From Rhizaria sp. SCN 62-66 (lineage: Eukaryota > Rhizaria, unplaced): a stretch of 32,001 nucleotides of DNA. Positions 1-12,600 of this stretch are shown here, in pieces. The stretch spans positions 1 to 32,001 of the forward strand of contig MEDY01000347.1 of NCBI GenBank assembly GCA_001724265.1, written 5' to 3'. How positions within the stretch are numbered: position 1 is the first letter of the stretch; each line of letters begins with the position of its first letter. A program made the position numbers and the translations under genes. The notes under the pieces were generated by a model. That model was not told the origin of the DNA. It worked only from the letters and a program-made list of their open reading frames with translations, and ran no database searches.

Positions 1-128
1 CGACCGAGTTCTCCCGCACCCGCAAGGGCATCACCACCACCATCGACCAGCTCAAGGGCAAGCTCAACGAGCTTAAGGGTGTCAAGGCCCCCGCCAAGCC
101 CGCCGCTGCTCCCGCCAAGAAGTTCTAA
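1..128 (+). CDS. C-terminal end of an unidentified protein (partial)
   Basis: The reading frame entering from the left edge (first full codon at 3) runs to a TAA at 126-128. It encodes 41 residues with a helical, Lys/Leu/Thr-rich segment (motif IDQLKGKLNELKG) followed by an Ala/Pro/Lys tail ending APAKKF. Codon use is GC-rich like the real genes in the window, and composition turns AT-richer right after the TAA. The family cannot be recognised from so short a tail; a coiled-coil or cytoskeletal/vesicle protein is possible but is only a guess. The other frame that runs through this region to about 303 is a shadow. Confidence 0.75.
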   Translation, partial: TEFSRTRKGITTTIDQLKGKLNELKGVKAPAKPAAAPAKKF

Positions 129-679
129 ATTGGCTGTCACGTCGTTGCCGTCGTTGATGCTGGTGTGTAGTAGTCGATATGAGTCTTGTTCCCGCTCTAG
201 CAGCGAGACAAGCAGTAGTGGAGCGCTGCTCCTCATCCTAAGTGTGGTTATGACATACGTTGTCCCGTCTTCCTTTGCCAGGCGGCGCGTGCGAGATGCA
301 TAACTAGCGCCCAAATACAGAACCATAGTTCTCTTCATTCCTCATCATGTCATCTATTTTACTCCGCCGTCCTATCTTGAACTATTTTTTCTCGTCAAGA
401 GTGCTGTTGCTATACTAGCTGGAGGGCTGACGCTTTATGGACCTCAAAACGGCCTTCATTTTTGACTTGTTTCTTCCCATATACACCACATATGCTTATT
501 TCGAGTCATATTATTTTGAATTATTATACAATCTCACACTGTAATTACTACTCTATATTTTTAGTTTCGCTGACGGTTATACCGCTTCTCTAGCGCCCTC
601 CGACGCACCTTGGCAGCTCGAAATCTCGTTTAGTGGCCCTTCCTTTCCCCCCGCTTCCCGCGGCTCCAGCGGTGCCCCC
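129..679 (+). promoter_or_regulatory. Spacer and probable promoter/5' UTR of the giant gene
   Basis: This AT-richer stretch separates the upstream TAA from the giant gene. It should hold the 3' UTR of the first gene and the promoter of the next. The giant gene's frame is open back to an in-frame TAA at 542-544, and the sequence from about 566 on already has coding-like composition. A pyrimidine-rich run ending in TTTTTAG at about 558-564 could be a 3' splice site, so an upstream first exon cannot be excluded. No TATA box can be assigned with confidence. Confidence 0.5.
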
Positions 680-3600
680 ATGCAGCGCGGACTCGGCAGT
701 CCTTCCGACGCACCCGCGCCGGGCCTGGAAAAATCCGCCGCGCCGCGTTCCGCGGCCGCCCCGGTCTCCGCCGCCGGTCCCAGCGGCCCCGTCCCCGCGA
801 CCGTGAGCTCGACCGTGAGCGCCGCCGCGCCGCTTCCCGCCCCCACGGCGGCCGTGGCGCACGCCTCGCCGGCACTGCTGAAGCTGGCCTCGACCGCGTC
901 GTCTGTGGGCGCCGGCTCGGCCCCGCAGTCGACGCGCAGCCCGCAGGCCTCGCCGACGCAGAGCAGTGTCAGCCGACACAGCAACTCGAACACCCACGTT
1001 GCTGTGTCAGTTCCTGGTCCTGCTGCTGCTTCAACAGTTGCGAGCGCGAGTGCCGGTGCTGCCGGTGTGGGCCCGACTGCGTTTTCGTTTGCGAATCGCG
1101 GCTCAACACCGGCCCTCACGCCGTCATCGTCGTCCGTGCAACAGCCGCAACAGCCGCAATAGCCGCAACATCACAGTGCCATTGCATTCGCGCCTATGCT
1201 CAACGCCAACACCGCGTATAATAGCGGTAGCGCGCACGCCAGTGCGAGTGCGAACGCTCCCGTGTCTGTTACCGGCAGCCACAGTAGCGCGAGCAGTCGC
1301 CTTGCAGCGCCTCCGAGCCAGAGTCCGAGTCCGAGCTTGAGCGCACACAACGCCCACTCCAAGACTCAGTCTCAGTCGCAGGCACAGGCACCGAGTGCAC
1401 AGCAGCAGGGCCAGGGGCGGACACAGAGGCCGAAGCAAGCGCGTCCTGTGTCTGCTGCCCACGGTCACCCTTCTACATTTGCGGCTGCTGCGTCTGCGTA
1501 CGGCAACGGGTCTTACTAGCACTCGGGGTATCACCCGAGCTATGCGCAGAGCAGTGGCGGCAACGGCGGCGACTACGCGGCCGACATGTACAGCCAGCTG
1601 ACGCCTCTGTACGCGGACGCCGATGCTGACGCGGCACACACGGGCGCCGCCAGCGCAACCGCGTACGGCAGCGGCGACTACGGCGGCTACACCGCTGGCT
1701 ACGGCCATAGTGCTTTGGGCGGGTTTTACGGCAACAGCAGCAGTGCCATGGACAGCAATGCGATGCATAACATGAGTCTCGGCTACGGCGGAGGGTATCC
1801 GTATGCTCACAGTCAGACTGCGACAGGAGTGCCGAGTGCGTACAACGCCCACGGCGGCGGTTATGCGATGAACATGCACGATATGAGCATGGGCGCGTAC
1901 CCGGGCTACGCTAACGGCTACTACGCCCACGGTCACTCCGCTGCCCACGGCCACTACGGACCGATGCCGGGCGCCAGTGCCGCCGGCCCCGTCCCCGCCG
2001 CATCGGCCGGCCATGGCCCCGGCCCCGGCCTCAGCAGCCTCGGCAGCCTGGGCAGCTTGGGCGGCCTCTCCGGTCTCGAGAGCGCCCCGACCGGGGTCTC
2101 GGCGCCGCCGGAGCCGCTCGCGGTGGTGTTCATTCCGGGGCTGGGCCACGTCAGCACTGCTGCCCTCACGGACGCCAGCGCGGCCTCGAGCACCGGCCCC
2201 CGCAGCGCCGCCACCGCGACGAACCTGGCCGCGGGCGGTTTCGCGCGGGACGCCGCGGCGAGCCGGGCCGACGGCAGCCCCGCCAGCGTGGGCGACTCGG
2301 CCGTGGCCGTGGGCGTGTCCGAGAGCGTGTCTGAGAGCGACAGTGGCGCCAGCAGTGGCCCGAGCCTGCCTGCGCCGCTAGCGCAGCCGCAGACGAGGGC
2401 CGGGGCGGGTGCGGCGAGTCGCGGCGCCGCGGCCAACACGGGCGCCTACGGTCACTCGCTGCGCGGACCTCTTCTCGCCCACAGCCACGCACATAGCCAC
2501 AGCTTCGACTACGACAGCGGGGTTGGCTTCGACCACGGGTCTCCGCACTCGACCACCCGTTCTGTGGCTCAATCTGCCTCCCAGTCTCTGACTCAGCAAC
2601 AGCAACAGCAACAACAACAGCAACGCGGACTGGGTCAGTTCTCGCAGGGCTACGCGCAATACCCCGTGCACCCCGGTATGTACCCAGGTCACTATGCACA
2701 CGCCGCGAACAGCAGCAGCAACGGCGGCAATTGGGGCCCGTACTATCAGCAGAGGCCGCCGCACGCCCCGCTGCCTCACTCTGTTGCGCACTCGGTCGCG
2801 CACTCGATAGCTCAGTCTCAGTCTCAGTCTCAGTCAGTGGCCAACTCGGCGACTCCGTCTCGATCACAGTCGCGGGCGCCGTCAGCTGCGCCCTCTCGCG
2901 GGCCGTCTCGCGCACCTTCGCCGGCCCCCAATGCAACCGCTACAGGGGCGAATGCCAACATTGCCGCGAATGCGAGTTCAGCTGCGACCGCTCCCAACAA
3001 GCCAGTCTCCAACAGCACCAACAACGCTAATGCTGGTAATACAGGCGCTGGTCTTGGCCTTTCCCTGTCACTGTCCCGGGCCGCGTCGATGGCCCACTCT
3101 GCGGCGCACAGCCAGACCGGCGGCCTCCCGCTGAGCGCCGGGGCCAGCAACAGCGCGGGCGACGGCAGGGCCCCGTATCCCCACCCGCATCCGCTGGCGC
3201 TGGCGTATACGCGCGCCCAGTCCCAATCGCACATGCAGCTCGCGCAGCAGGGCGGCGGCTACGCCTCCACTGCGACCCTGCAACAGCAACATCAACAGCA
3301 GCATCAACGGCAATATCAGTTGCAACAGCAACAACAACAGCAGCAGCAACAGCAACAGAGGGTGCTTGGTGGCTACCCCAACAGTGGCAGCTTCACTGGC
3401 TACGCGCCTCAGCCCTATCCCAACAATGGCACGATGTACACCACCAATGGTGGCTTTGTCGGCACTGGGTACGGCTACGCCTACGCCAGCGGCTACGCAG
3501 GCGGGCCCCTCACTCCGGTCACTGCGAGCCTCTTCAACTACGCGAACCCCGCGTACTCCGCGGCGCACTCCGCGGCGCACTCCGCCACGCACTCTGTCGC

Positions 3601-6600
3601 GCACACGCCGCGGCACACGCCTGGCGTCACGCCGGCGCCGTCACCGGGCCCCGGCGCCGCCGCTGCTGGCGTCCTCCCGCCGCCGCTGCCGTTGCCTCAG
3701 CCGCAAGCGCAAGCGCAGGCGCTGCCGCCGCGGCCGCCTCAGACCAACCCTAACAACACCGGAGGCGTTGCGCCCGCCTCCGCGTCGCAGTCGATGCCGC
3801 TGTTACAGTCGCAGGCGCTTGCGCAGGCACTGGCTAATGGTGGAGGCAACAACATCTCCAGGGGCCCGCAAATGGCTTCTCTGCAGTCGTCCGTGTCTGC
3901 AGCGTCCTTGTCGTCATACGTGCTGCCGGCCCCCGGTGGCCTCACGGCGAGTGCTAGCGCGGGCCACAGTCACCCGGCCGGCGCTCCAGACGCAGGGAAC
4001 GACGGCTTCACTGCCCTCGCGGCCGCCGGCGGCGCCGTTAGCACGGGCGCCGCTGGCAGCGGAGTTGTGGCGCCCGACAGTGACCCCGCGACGCAGTACC
4101 GGCCGCGGTCTCGGTCGCGCTCGTGGTCGGGCGAGCCTGCTGTATGGATTGACCCTCAGGCTAGCAACAACAACAACAATAGCAATGCTAGAGCGCACAA
4201 TGCGAACGCGAATTTCGTCAGCGCGACCGCGAATGCGCCTGCCGCGACTTGCACCGTTGCTCCTGCTGCTGCTGTTGGTGCTGGTAACGATTCCGCTCGC
4301 GGTGGTTTACTGTCGTCGCTGCTGTCGTCTGTACAGTCGCGTGTTTCCGCCATTCTCGACACCAACAACGCCGGCAGTAATGCGACAAGCGGCGCCGCGA
4401 ACAACACATCTGACAACGCAGCTGCAACTTCATCTGCTGCTGCTGCTGCTGCTGTCGTAAAGGAGGGTGCCGCGACTGTTGCCGCATCGGCGACGACAGA
4501 GGACGCCGCCCTGCGCGGCGTTGTCCGTTCCCTCGCGCGGCCCCGCGCGGACTCTCTTTCCGACGGCGAGGGCGCCGCGGCCGCCGCCATCGCGGCCGCC
4601 GCGGCCTCTGCGCATCCTTTCGCCGCAAGCCCCGGCGGCGCGACGGCCGGCGGCGGCGGCGGCGCGACGGGCTCCTCCCGGCTGTGGCAGAAGCTGCTCC
4701 CGCTCGGCGGCCGCATCAAGGCCGCGGCGCGCCGCGCTGTGGGCTCCGCGGCGACGTCCTCGGCCGCCGCAGCGCTCGCCGCCGCGGCGCCCGTGTTTGC
4801 GCCGACCATCGCCGCGGCCGCGGCCGCGGCGGCAAGTCCGCCGACCGAGAGGGGCTCTCAGATCGCGGGCTCCGGCGCGAAAAACAACGCGGGCGACTCA
4901 AGTAGTGCTGCCGGAGTTACTGGCGCTGGCTCCGGCGACAGCGATCAGCAGACCGCAGACGCGCTCGTGGTCGGCATGGGGCAGGTGTTGCCGCTTGCGG
5001 GCACGCGTACCCTACCTCCCGGGCTGCTCGGCGCGCTGGGTTTAGACCGGGACTCGGCCTTCGCGAACCCTGACAGCCACGGCAGCCGCAGCCGGAGCTT
5101 CGGCGGCGGCGGCGATGACGAGAGCTACAGTCTGCGGGCCGCGTTCGCCGGTGCCGGCGTCGGGGTAGGCGGCAGGGGCCGGCGCAGGGGCCGCGGGCAC
5201 AGGCACAGGGGGCACTCCGCAGCCGCCGGTTCTAATGCGACGGGTGCTGGGGCCGCTGCGGATGCGAACGGGTCGCAGTCGCCGCTGAACTTGCAGTCAC
5301 ACTCACACTCTCACTCTCAGGCTCAGGCTCAGTCGCAACAGCCCCAGTCGCGTCCGCGGTCGCAGTCGCGCGCCAGCAGGGGCGGCAGCCGCAGCCGCGA
5401 GCGCAACAGCCACGGCGACACCGATTACTCGGACCACTCGTCCGACTACAGCGACTACAGCGACGACTACGACGACGAGGACGAAGAGGAGGACAGCTAT
5501 TACTACGACGACGACAGCAACGCCGGCGGCGCCAACGGCGAGGCCGCTCGCGTCGGCCGCCGGCGCCGCAGCAGCAGCAGCAGCACCAGCAGCAGCAGCC
5601 ACGGCACCAGCGGGCTCTACAGCATCGTCCGCGGCGGCGGGCCCGGCGGCGCGAACGCGCGCGGCCGCGCCCGCAACGGCGCCAGCGGCGGCCGCGGCGG
5701 GGGCCAACGCCCCGGCGCTGCTGCTAGCGGCAAGCGCGGTGGCGGCGGCGGCGGCGGTGGTGGGATTCGCAATGGCGGCGCGGGCAGCGAGCGCGCACGG
5801 CGCAGCTCGTCGTTCGACGATGAGGACTACTACGGCGACGGCGACAACTCGAGCGCGCTGTTGCGCGCATGCCAGTCGCTGCTGGTGCTGCTACCGCCGT
5901 GCTGCGCGTGGTGCATCCCGCACGCGGCCTGGCGGCGCCGCTCCTGGGGCCACACCCTGGCCGGAGTGGCCGTGCTGCTCCTGACGCTGGCATCTCTCCT
6001 GCTCTTCATCAAGTCCGTCGCGCGCATCGAGGGCGTGTCACTGGGCCCGCTCGCCGTCGACAACGCGCTCGCATGGTCACACCCGGAGTTCCAGGCCGTG
6101 CTGGCCGCCGAGGCGGTTGCTTTGGGTGCCAAACCCGCGCCCGTCGTTGCGCTTCCCCTCGCTCCGCCGCTGCTCGACGAGGGCGCGACCATCCCGCCCA
6201 ACACAGACGCTGACGCTCGCACGCGTGCTTCGATGATTGACTCAGGCGCTGTTGCTGGTGATGCCGCATCCGGCGTCGTGAGCGCGGTCAGCAAGCGCGT
6301 TTCGCCAGTGGCGTCGTTCATCTCGAGCTTTCTCACCGCTTCCGCTCCGGCCCGTCGCCTGCTGCCCCCGCCTGCCTCGGCCATCCTGCCGCCCGCGGCC
6401 CCCGTGCGGCGCCGCATGGTGCACCTGGACGTCACCGCGCTGGCCCCGACGCCGCGCCTGCTGCTGCAGCTTATCCCGCAGATCGCGCGCTGGGGCGCGA
6501 CGCACCTGCTCATCGACTGGGGCCCGCTGCTGCCATGGTACGGCGCCCTCGCGCCGGCCGCCGCGGCCGCCGGCGGGTTCTCGCGGGCCGACGTGCTCGC

Positions 6601-9600
6601 GGTGGCCACGGCGACCAAGCGCGCCGGGCTACGCCTGGGCATCGTACTGCCCGTGCTGACCGACGCAGGGTACTTGCTCAAAGCAGTGCCGGAGGCGCGC
6701 GAGCTAGCGAACGCCACGTTCGGCTTTACTGCAAACAATGACTACAGCAGGCGCCGCCGCCGGTCTAAGCGTCGCAACGGCAAGCAAGACTCAACACCTG
6801 GCTCTGGTCTTAGCGCTGGCTCTGCTGGCTCGACTGCGAGCAGTGCGACGGCGGCGACCGACGGCAGCGGCCTCGCGTGGCTGCACCGGCACCCCGGCAT
6901 GGCCGCCACACCCGCTCTGATCCCCGGGGGGCCGGGCCAGGCGCTCGTGGCCGAGGCGCTGAACCAGGCCCTGTCTCTGCACGGCGCGATCTACGTCGCC
7001 GAGGAGCACGCCAAGGCCGGCTGGGGCCGCAAGGACGAGGACGATTATTACAACACTGACGCTACGACCAGCGCCGCGTCGCCGTTGACTCACACGCAGG
7101 GCCAGACTGACGACACCGCCGCGCTCGCGCCCGACGCTGCGATTGCGGGCGCGCACAGCGAGTTCTCGTCCGCCGCCCGCACCGCCGCCGCGGCCGCTGC
7201 GGCCGGGGCGGGCGAGCTCTCCTCGGCGCCGCCGCGCGTTTGGAACGGGACACTGCTGCCGTGGGCACGGACGCGCGCCGAGCGCGAGGACCCCACGTCG
7301 CCGGCGCTGACCGTGCGGTCCCCGGCCGACGGCACGCTGCTGGTGCTGGTTCCCGCGGTGGACTTCGTGCACGTCGGCTCCTCGCGGCTGCCCGCTGTGC
7401 TCGCGCGCCCTGGCGCGTGCGTGTCCTGCTCCGCCCGCGGGCTCCCGGCCACCGAGATGGCCCTCGCGCGGTTCGCGGCCGTGGCGGCGCATCTGCGCAC
7501 CGAACACTCGCCGCGCGTGACGCCGCTGGTGTCGGACGACGGCGCGAGACTGTGGGAGACGGGCAGCCTCGAGGCATTGGCCGACGCCGGGTACAACCTC
7601 CACATCGCGAACCCGGACCCGCTGCTGCGCGGCCCGCCCTACGTGCTGCGCAACTACCTCTGGAACGGCTACCGCGCGCACTTCGCGCCGCACACGCTGT
7701 GGGGAGGCGCGGTCTACCGCGGCGCCGCCGGCGACGCCGAGCCGCTGGCGGACGCGGCGGCCGCAGCGGGCGCGGCGGCGGGCGCGGACCCCGCGGCGGC
7801 GGACGACAGAGAGGTTGAGCGTGTGCGCAGCGAGATCGCCAATCTCGCCAACAGCTACGCCGGGGTCAGCAGCGCGAGTGCCCAGAGCAGTGACATGCTC
7901 AACACTGCGGGCGCTGCTGGCGCTGGTGCTCATGCTGACGCTGTTTCCAATGGCTTCCCCGGTGCTGGTGGCTTTGTAAGAGACAACGTCGGAATCGACC
8001 CTATTGCTGCGTTGATGGCTGCAGCAGCTGTTGCCACTGACTCAGCAACGGCCGCCGCAGCCGCAGCCGCAATCAACAGCTACAGTCCCAACGATCAAAG
8101 CGACGATGCTGGCTTTTGTACCATCGAGCGCGAGCGCGCCTGCGACAACGACGGGGGTGCCAGCAAGAGCCCCGACTGGTGGCAGCGCTATGTGTTTGCC
8201 ACTGAGAGCTCGTGTCTCAATGCGAGCACGCGGAGCAGCCAGAGCTACAGCATTAGCTACAACTTCAACTACAGCTACAGCCGCACCCACGTCAGCTCAA
8301 ACAACGACGAGTACGAGACCGACACTATGACGACTACATCAGCGACGACCACGACGACGACGGTCACGTCGGCGACTCTTGTCCGCGGCGCGAGCCACGG
8401 GTTCCCGCTGTCCGACTGGCGGTCCGTCGCGACCGCGGCCGCCGCAGCCCCCGCCGCGCCCCGCGGCAGCGCCCCAACGCCCTTTGGCCCGCTCAAGGCG
8501 GTGGCGGCCGCACTGCGCCACACGGCGACCGACACGGACATCAGTATTGCTAACAGCAACTCCAACGCTGCCAGAACCAGCGTTAACGCCAACACGCGCT
8601 CAAAGTTGAAGAATGTTGCTCACCCCAGTTCTGTGTTATCCCAACAGCAACAACAGCAGGAACACGCGTTGGAATTGCCCCCGATCTATAGCGACGACTC
8701 GTCGGTCACTGCCCTTTTGGGCGACGTCCTCTCGCTGCCGCGCGCAATGGCGCCTTTCACGCTCTCGCTCACGGTCACCCTCGCACTCGGCGCCGACGCG
8801 GCCGCCATCGCGCGCGCCTCCGCATCGGCCGCCTCCGCTCCACCCGCGGGGTCTGCGGCGGGCGGCGGCAGCGGCAGCGGTGGCGGCGGCGGCGCGAGTG
8901 CGGCGGCACTGAACGGTGGCGCGCTGCCGCTGCTACCCGACATCGCCAAGCGCGTGTCGAACGCGCTCGCGTGGGCCCGCGTCGTGACGCGCGTCGGACT
9001 GGGCGGGATCGTGCTTATGGGGCCCGCGCGCGCCCCGCTGGCGCCGCTCGACGACGCGTACGAGTACCAGTACGAGCAGAGCAGCGAGTTCTTGCCTGAG
9101 AGCGTTCGCAGCAGCCTTGGCAACAACGACGTGTCCTCCAGTGCGGACGGTGATGACGGCTACTCCGCTGACAGCTACGATGATGACGACGACAATGAAA
9201 CGGAGGGTGACGACTCCATCGACTCTCATGCCGACAACAGTGCCGACAATAAATACGCTACCTCTCCCAGTCGCAGCCGTGGTCGCCCGACGCTCGTCCT
9301 CCCCCTTGCGCCCCCGCGCCCGCTGTCGGAGCCGCTGGCGGCCGCGCTGCCCGCGCTGGCGGCGTCGCTCGCGGCCCTGCGCGCGGGCCGCCTCCACGCG
9401 GAGACCCGCGACGGCGTCCTGCGCTCGCTGGGCTTCGCGCCGCTGAACCCCACCGCCGACGAGCTCGCGCTGTACAGCCGGACTGGCCGTCGCAGCGACC
9501 GTGCAGTCGCCACCGAAGCGTCGCCCGCGCTGCTGTCGGTCGAGGAGGCGACGACGGCGCCCGCGTTGTCGCTGCCGCCGCCGCTGCCGCTGCACTCGGA

Positions 9601-12600
9601 CCTGGCCGTGCTGCGGCCGCCGACGGACGCGCGCTGGCTGTCGGGCGTGCCCGCGCTGCGCTTCCCCGGCGCGCTGGTGCTGCGCGTGGCCGAGCAGCTC
9701 GAGGCGATCCGGCAGCACATCGCGGCCGTCGACGCCAAGCGCGCGATGCTGGCGCAGGCGCTCGTCATGACCATGGCCAAGGCGGCCACTGCGGCCGCGA
9801 CCGACTTTAACGTCGGACAAGACAGCAGTGCTGTGGGCGAGCTTGACAGCCGTGTCGAAGAGAATGAGGTCATCGTCGTCAACACAGTGAAGCCGAACCC
9901 GACTGCGCCTGCCAGTGGCACTAAGACTCCGCCGCGCCAACCGCCGTCGTCGCAGTCGCCCGCGGGCGTGTCCCCGGGCTCTCTGGCGACCACCGTGGCC
10001 ACGGTGGTTGCCATGACCGTCGCGGACCCCAGCCGCGCGGGCGGCGCGGTGCGGCGGCGCAGCCGGCCGCCGCCTGGCGCCAACGCGGGCCACTGGCTGA
10101 GCAAGATCTGGGACAAGCTGGCGGGGTCGGCGCAGTCGCTGCCGGGCTTCCCGGGCCTCTCATCTCTGGACGCCAGCGCTGCCGCGAGCAGCAACGCCAA
10201 CGCCGCTAACACGATTACTGCAGCGGGCAGTGCTGGCGGCGTTGGTAGCAGCGCAAACCCTGGCGTTACTCGGGAGTCAGCTGGGTCGGCGTCTGCACAA
10301 GATGTAAAGTCGGGGTCATCTGCCGATGCATCCGTCACGAACTCTGCTACAAAGCCGAGTGTTGATGGCTCGACTGCAACAGATAGTAGCAGTAGCGACG
10401 CAAATGCTGTTGCAACCGGTGCTAAGAAGTCGGAGTCTGCCACTGCGACGCAAGCCACTCCCTCAGCCTCTGGCGCTTCCACTGCATTGACTGCGACTGT
10501 CTCATCTGTTGACGTCGATGCGCTGCCCCCCGCCCTGGCCCCTCTGGGCCCGCTGGCGCCGCTGATCCGCCGCGAAGTCGCCGCCCTGGTCGCGCGCGCC
10601 ACTGCGCTGCGCCGCGCTCTGCAGACGCTGGCAGCATTCTCTACCGCGCGGCTGGCGCCGCTGCACTCGGTCACCGCCGTGGACGAGCTGTTCAAGGGCG
10701 TCGTGGGAGTGACTGCGAGCGAGATCGTCGCTCGGTCCCGCGTACAGTCGCATTCGCGGCCGCAGTCGCCTAAGTCACCAGTTGATGCCTTAACATCTAT
10801 CACCAAGGATGGAAATGGCAAGGGTGGCTCACCGGCGACTACTATTGACAAGGGTAAGAAGAAAAGCAGGAACAAGAGCAATAATAGCAAGACCAAGGAC
10901 AATGCTTTAATCGAAACTACGATGAAGGACATTGATGTAAGTTCAAGCTCCGCTTTGCCTGATGGTGCAGCTGACACACTGACTCAGACGAGGATCAAGA
11001 CAATGACGCCCTCAAAGACTACGCCTGAGTCCCAAGCCAAGTCTGACACGGACACTGACGCTGCATCTGACGCTGACAACGAGAGTGCTGCTGAGAGAGA
11101 CTCTGCCGTTGCTAACGACGCAACGCCTATCAATGCCGCAGAGTCATCATCTGATGCGACCACCAGCTCTGCTGCCACCGCCCAGCCGAACGCCACTGCT
11201 GCCGCCGCGACGAGCCCTGTCATCAGCGCGAACCTCGTCGCCCTCGGCACCGCCAAGCGCATCGCGGCCTCGCTCGCCACCGCCGCCGCCGAGGCCGCCT
11301 CCGCCTCCGCCTCCGCGTCGCCCTCGTTCTTCCCCGGCGTCTCCGGCGCCAGCGGCGGCACTGCGGCCGCCGCCACGGGCGCCGCGGAGCCCGACGTGGA
11401 GGCGGACGCGGGGGCCGGGCTGGGCTCGGTCTGTGACTGGCTGCCCGAGTGGGTCCCCGGCTGCCACAGCGACGAGGATGTTAACGCCGACGAGGGGAGC
11501 ATCGACGCGACGCCTGGCGAGGCTTCTAATCCCGCGGATGCCAATGCGGTCAGCGCTGCCAACGCCGTTGCGGCCGCGGCTGCGGAATCGATGCTGCTTG
11601 AGTCATTCGCAAAGAGCATGGACGCCGCTGCGGGCTCTAACTCCCGCACTCGCCCCGGCTCAAGTTCTAGCTCGAGTGGCCGCACTGGCGTCAGCTCCAC
11701 CGGTGTCCCCGTTCCTGTTCCTGTCCCGACTTCCCCCGTGCCCAGCAGCGTCTCTAGCGCCGCCAAGTCGCCCCGCGTCGGCAGCGGCGGCAACGGCATC
11801 TCGCTGCACACCGTGATCCTCATCTCGGGCGCGCTCTTCGCGCTCATCGTCGGCATCCCGCTCGCGCGCCTCGCGATGGCCTCACGCTGCGCGCACGCGC
11901 TCGCGCGCCGCGGGCTTCTGCCGCGCTGCTGCGTGCTCGCACCGAGCTCGGACGCGCGCTTCCCGCTCAACGCCAGCGGCGGCGGCAACGGCGACGACGA
12001 CGGCGACGACGACGACGGCGACGAGACCGGCGACGGCGATGGCGGCGCTGGCGGCGATGGCGCGAGCGCGGTTGCGCCGGTGCGGTTGCTCGCTTTACGC
12101 GAGCGCGAGCGCGATGGGCACCGCCAGCTCAGCACGCGCAACAGCAGCAACGCGAGCGCGCGCGCAAACGGGTTCGAGCTTGACCTCAGTGACAGCGACA
12201 CGCAGAAACATCAGCAGAAGCAGCACCAGGGCGGCGCACAGTACACCGTCGACGGCTCTGATGCCGGCGCTGCTATCAGCGTGGGTGGCAACCGCGAGTC
12301 GCCTGTCAGCGCTGAAGAAGAGGCCGCTGCGGTCGCAGTTGGCAAGCTTCTGACCGACTCGACACCGTCGATGTACAACAATAGCGTCAATGCCGGCGAC
12401 ACAGTGTTTGTTACTGGCAGCGCGGGCGCTCACATCGCAGCCATTTCTGCACCGTCTCTCACAAACTCAGGCTCTGGCTCCGGCTCCGCTTTCGGCACCG
12501 GCGCCGGCTCAGGCTCTGGCTCCGGTTCGGGTCCCATTGCCGCCGCGGCGGGCGGGCGCACCGCCACGAGCAGCAACTTTACTATGACCTACGGCGGCAA

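Noticed and set aside
79-303. 74-codon plus-strand frame overlapping the first gene's stop
   Set aside because: It overlaps the real frame ending at 126-128 out of phase, and its composition after 128 is not protein-like.
1160-1519. Treating the giant gene as three or four separate genes or a pseudogene split by TAG
   Set aside because: All pieces lie in the same frame with only TAG between them and the same composition. The same pattern occurs in two other genes, including conserved UBA4. Decay would also produce TAA, TGA and frameshifts.
1124-2149. Long minus-strand frames opposite the giant gene (also 8933-10093, 9226-10977 and 10984-12201)
   Set aside because: They mirror GC-rich codons of the real plus-strand gene, have Arg/Ala/Pro/Ser-only composition and no recognisable domain.
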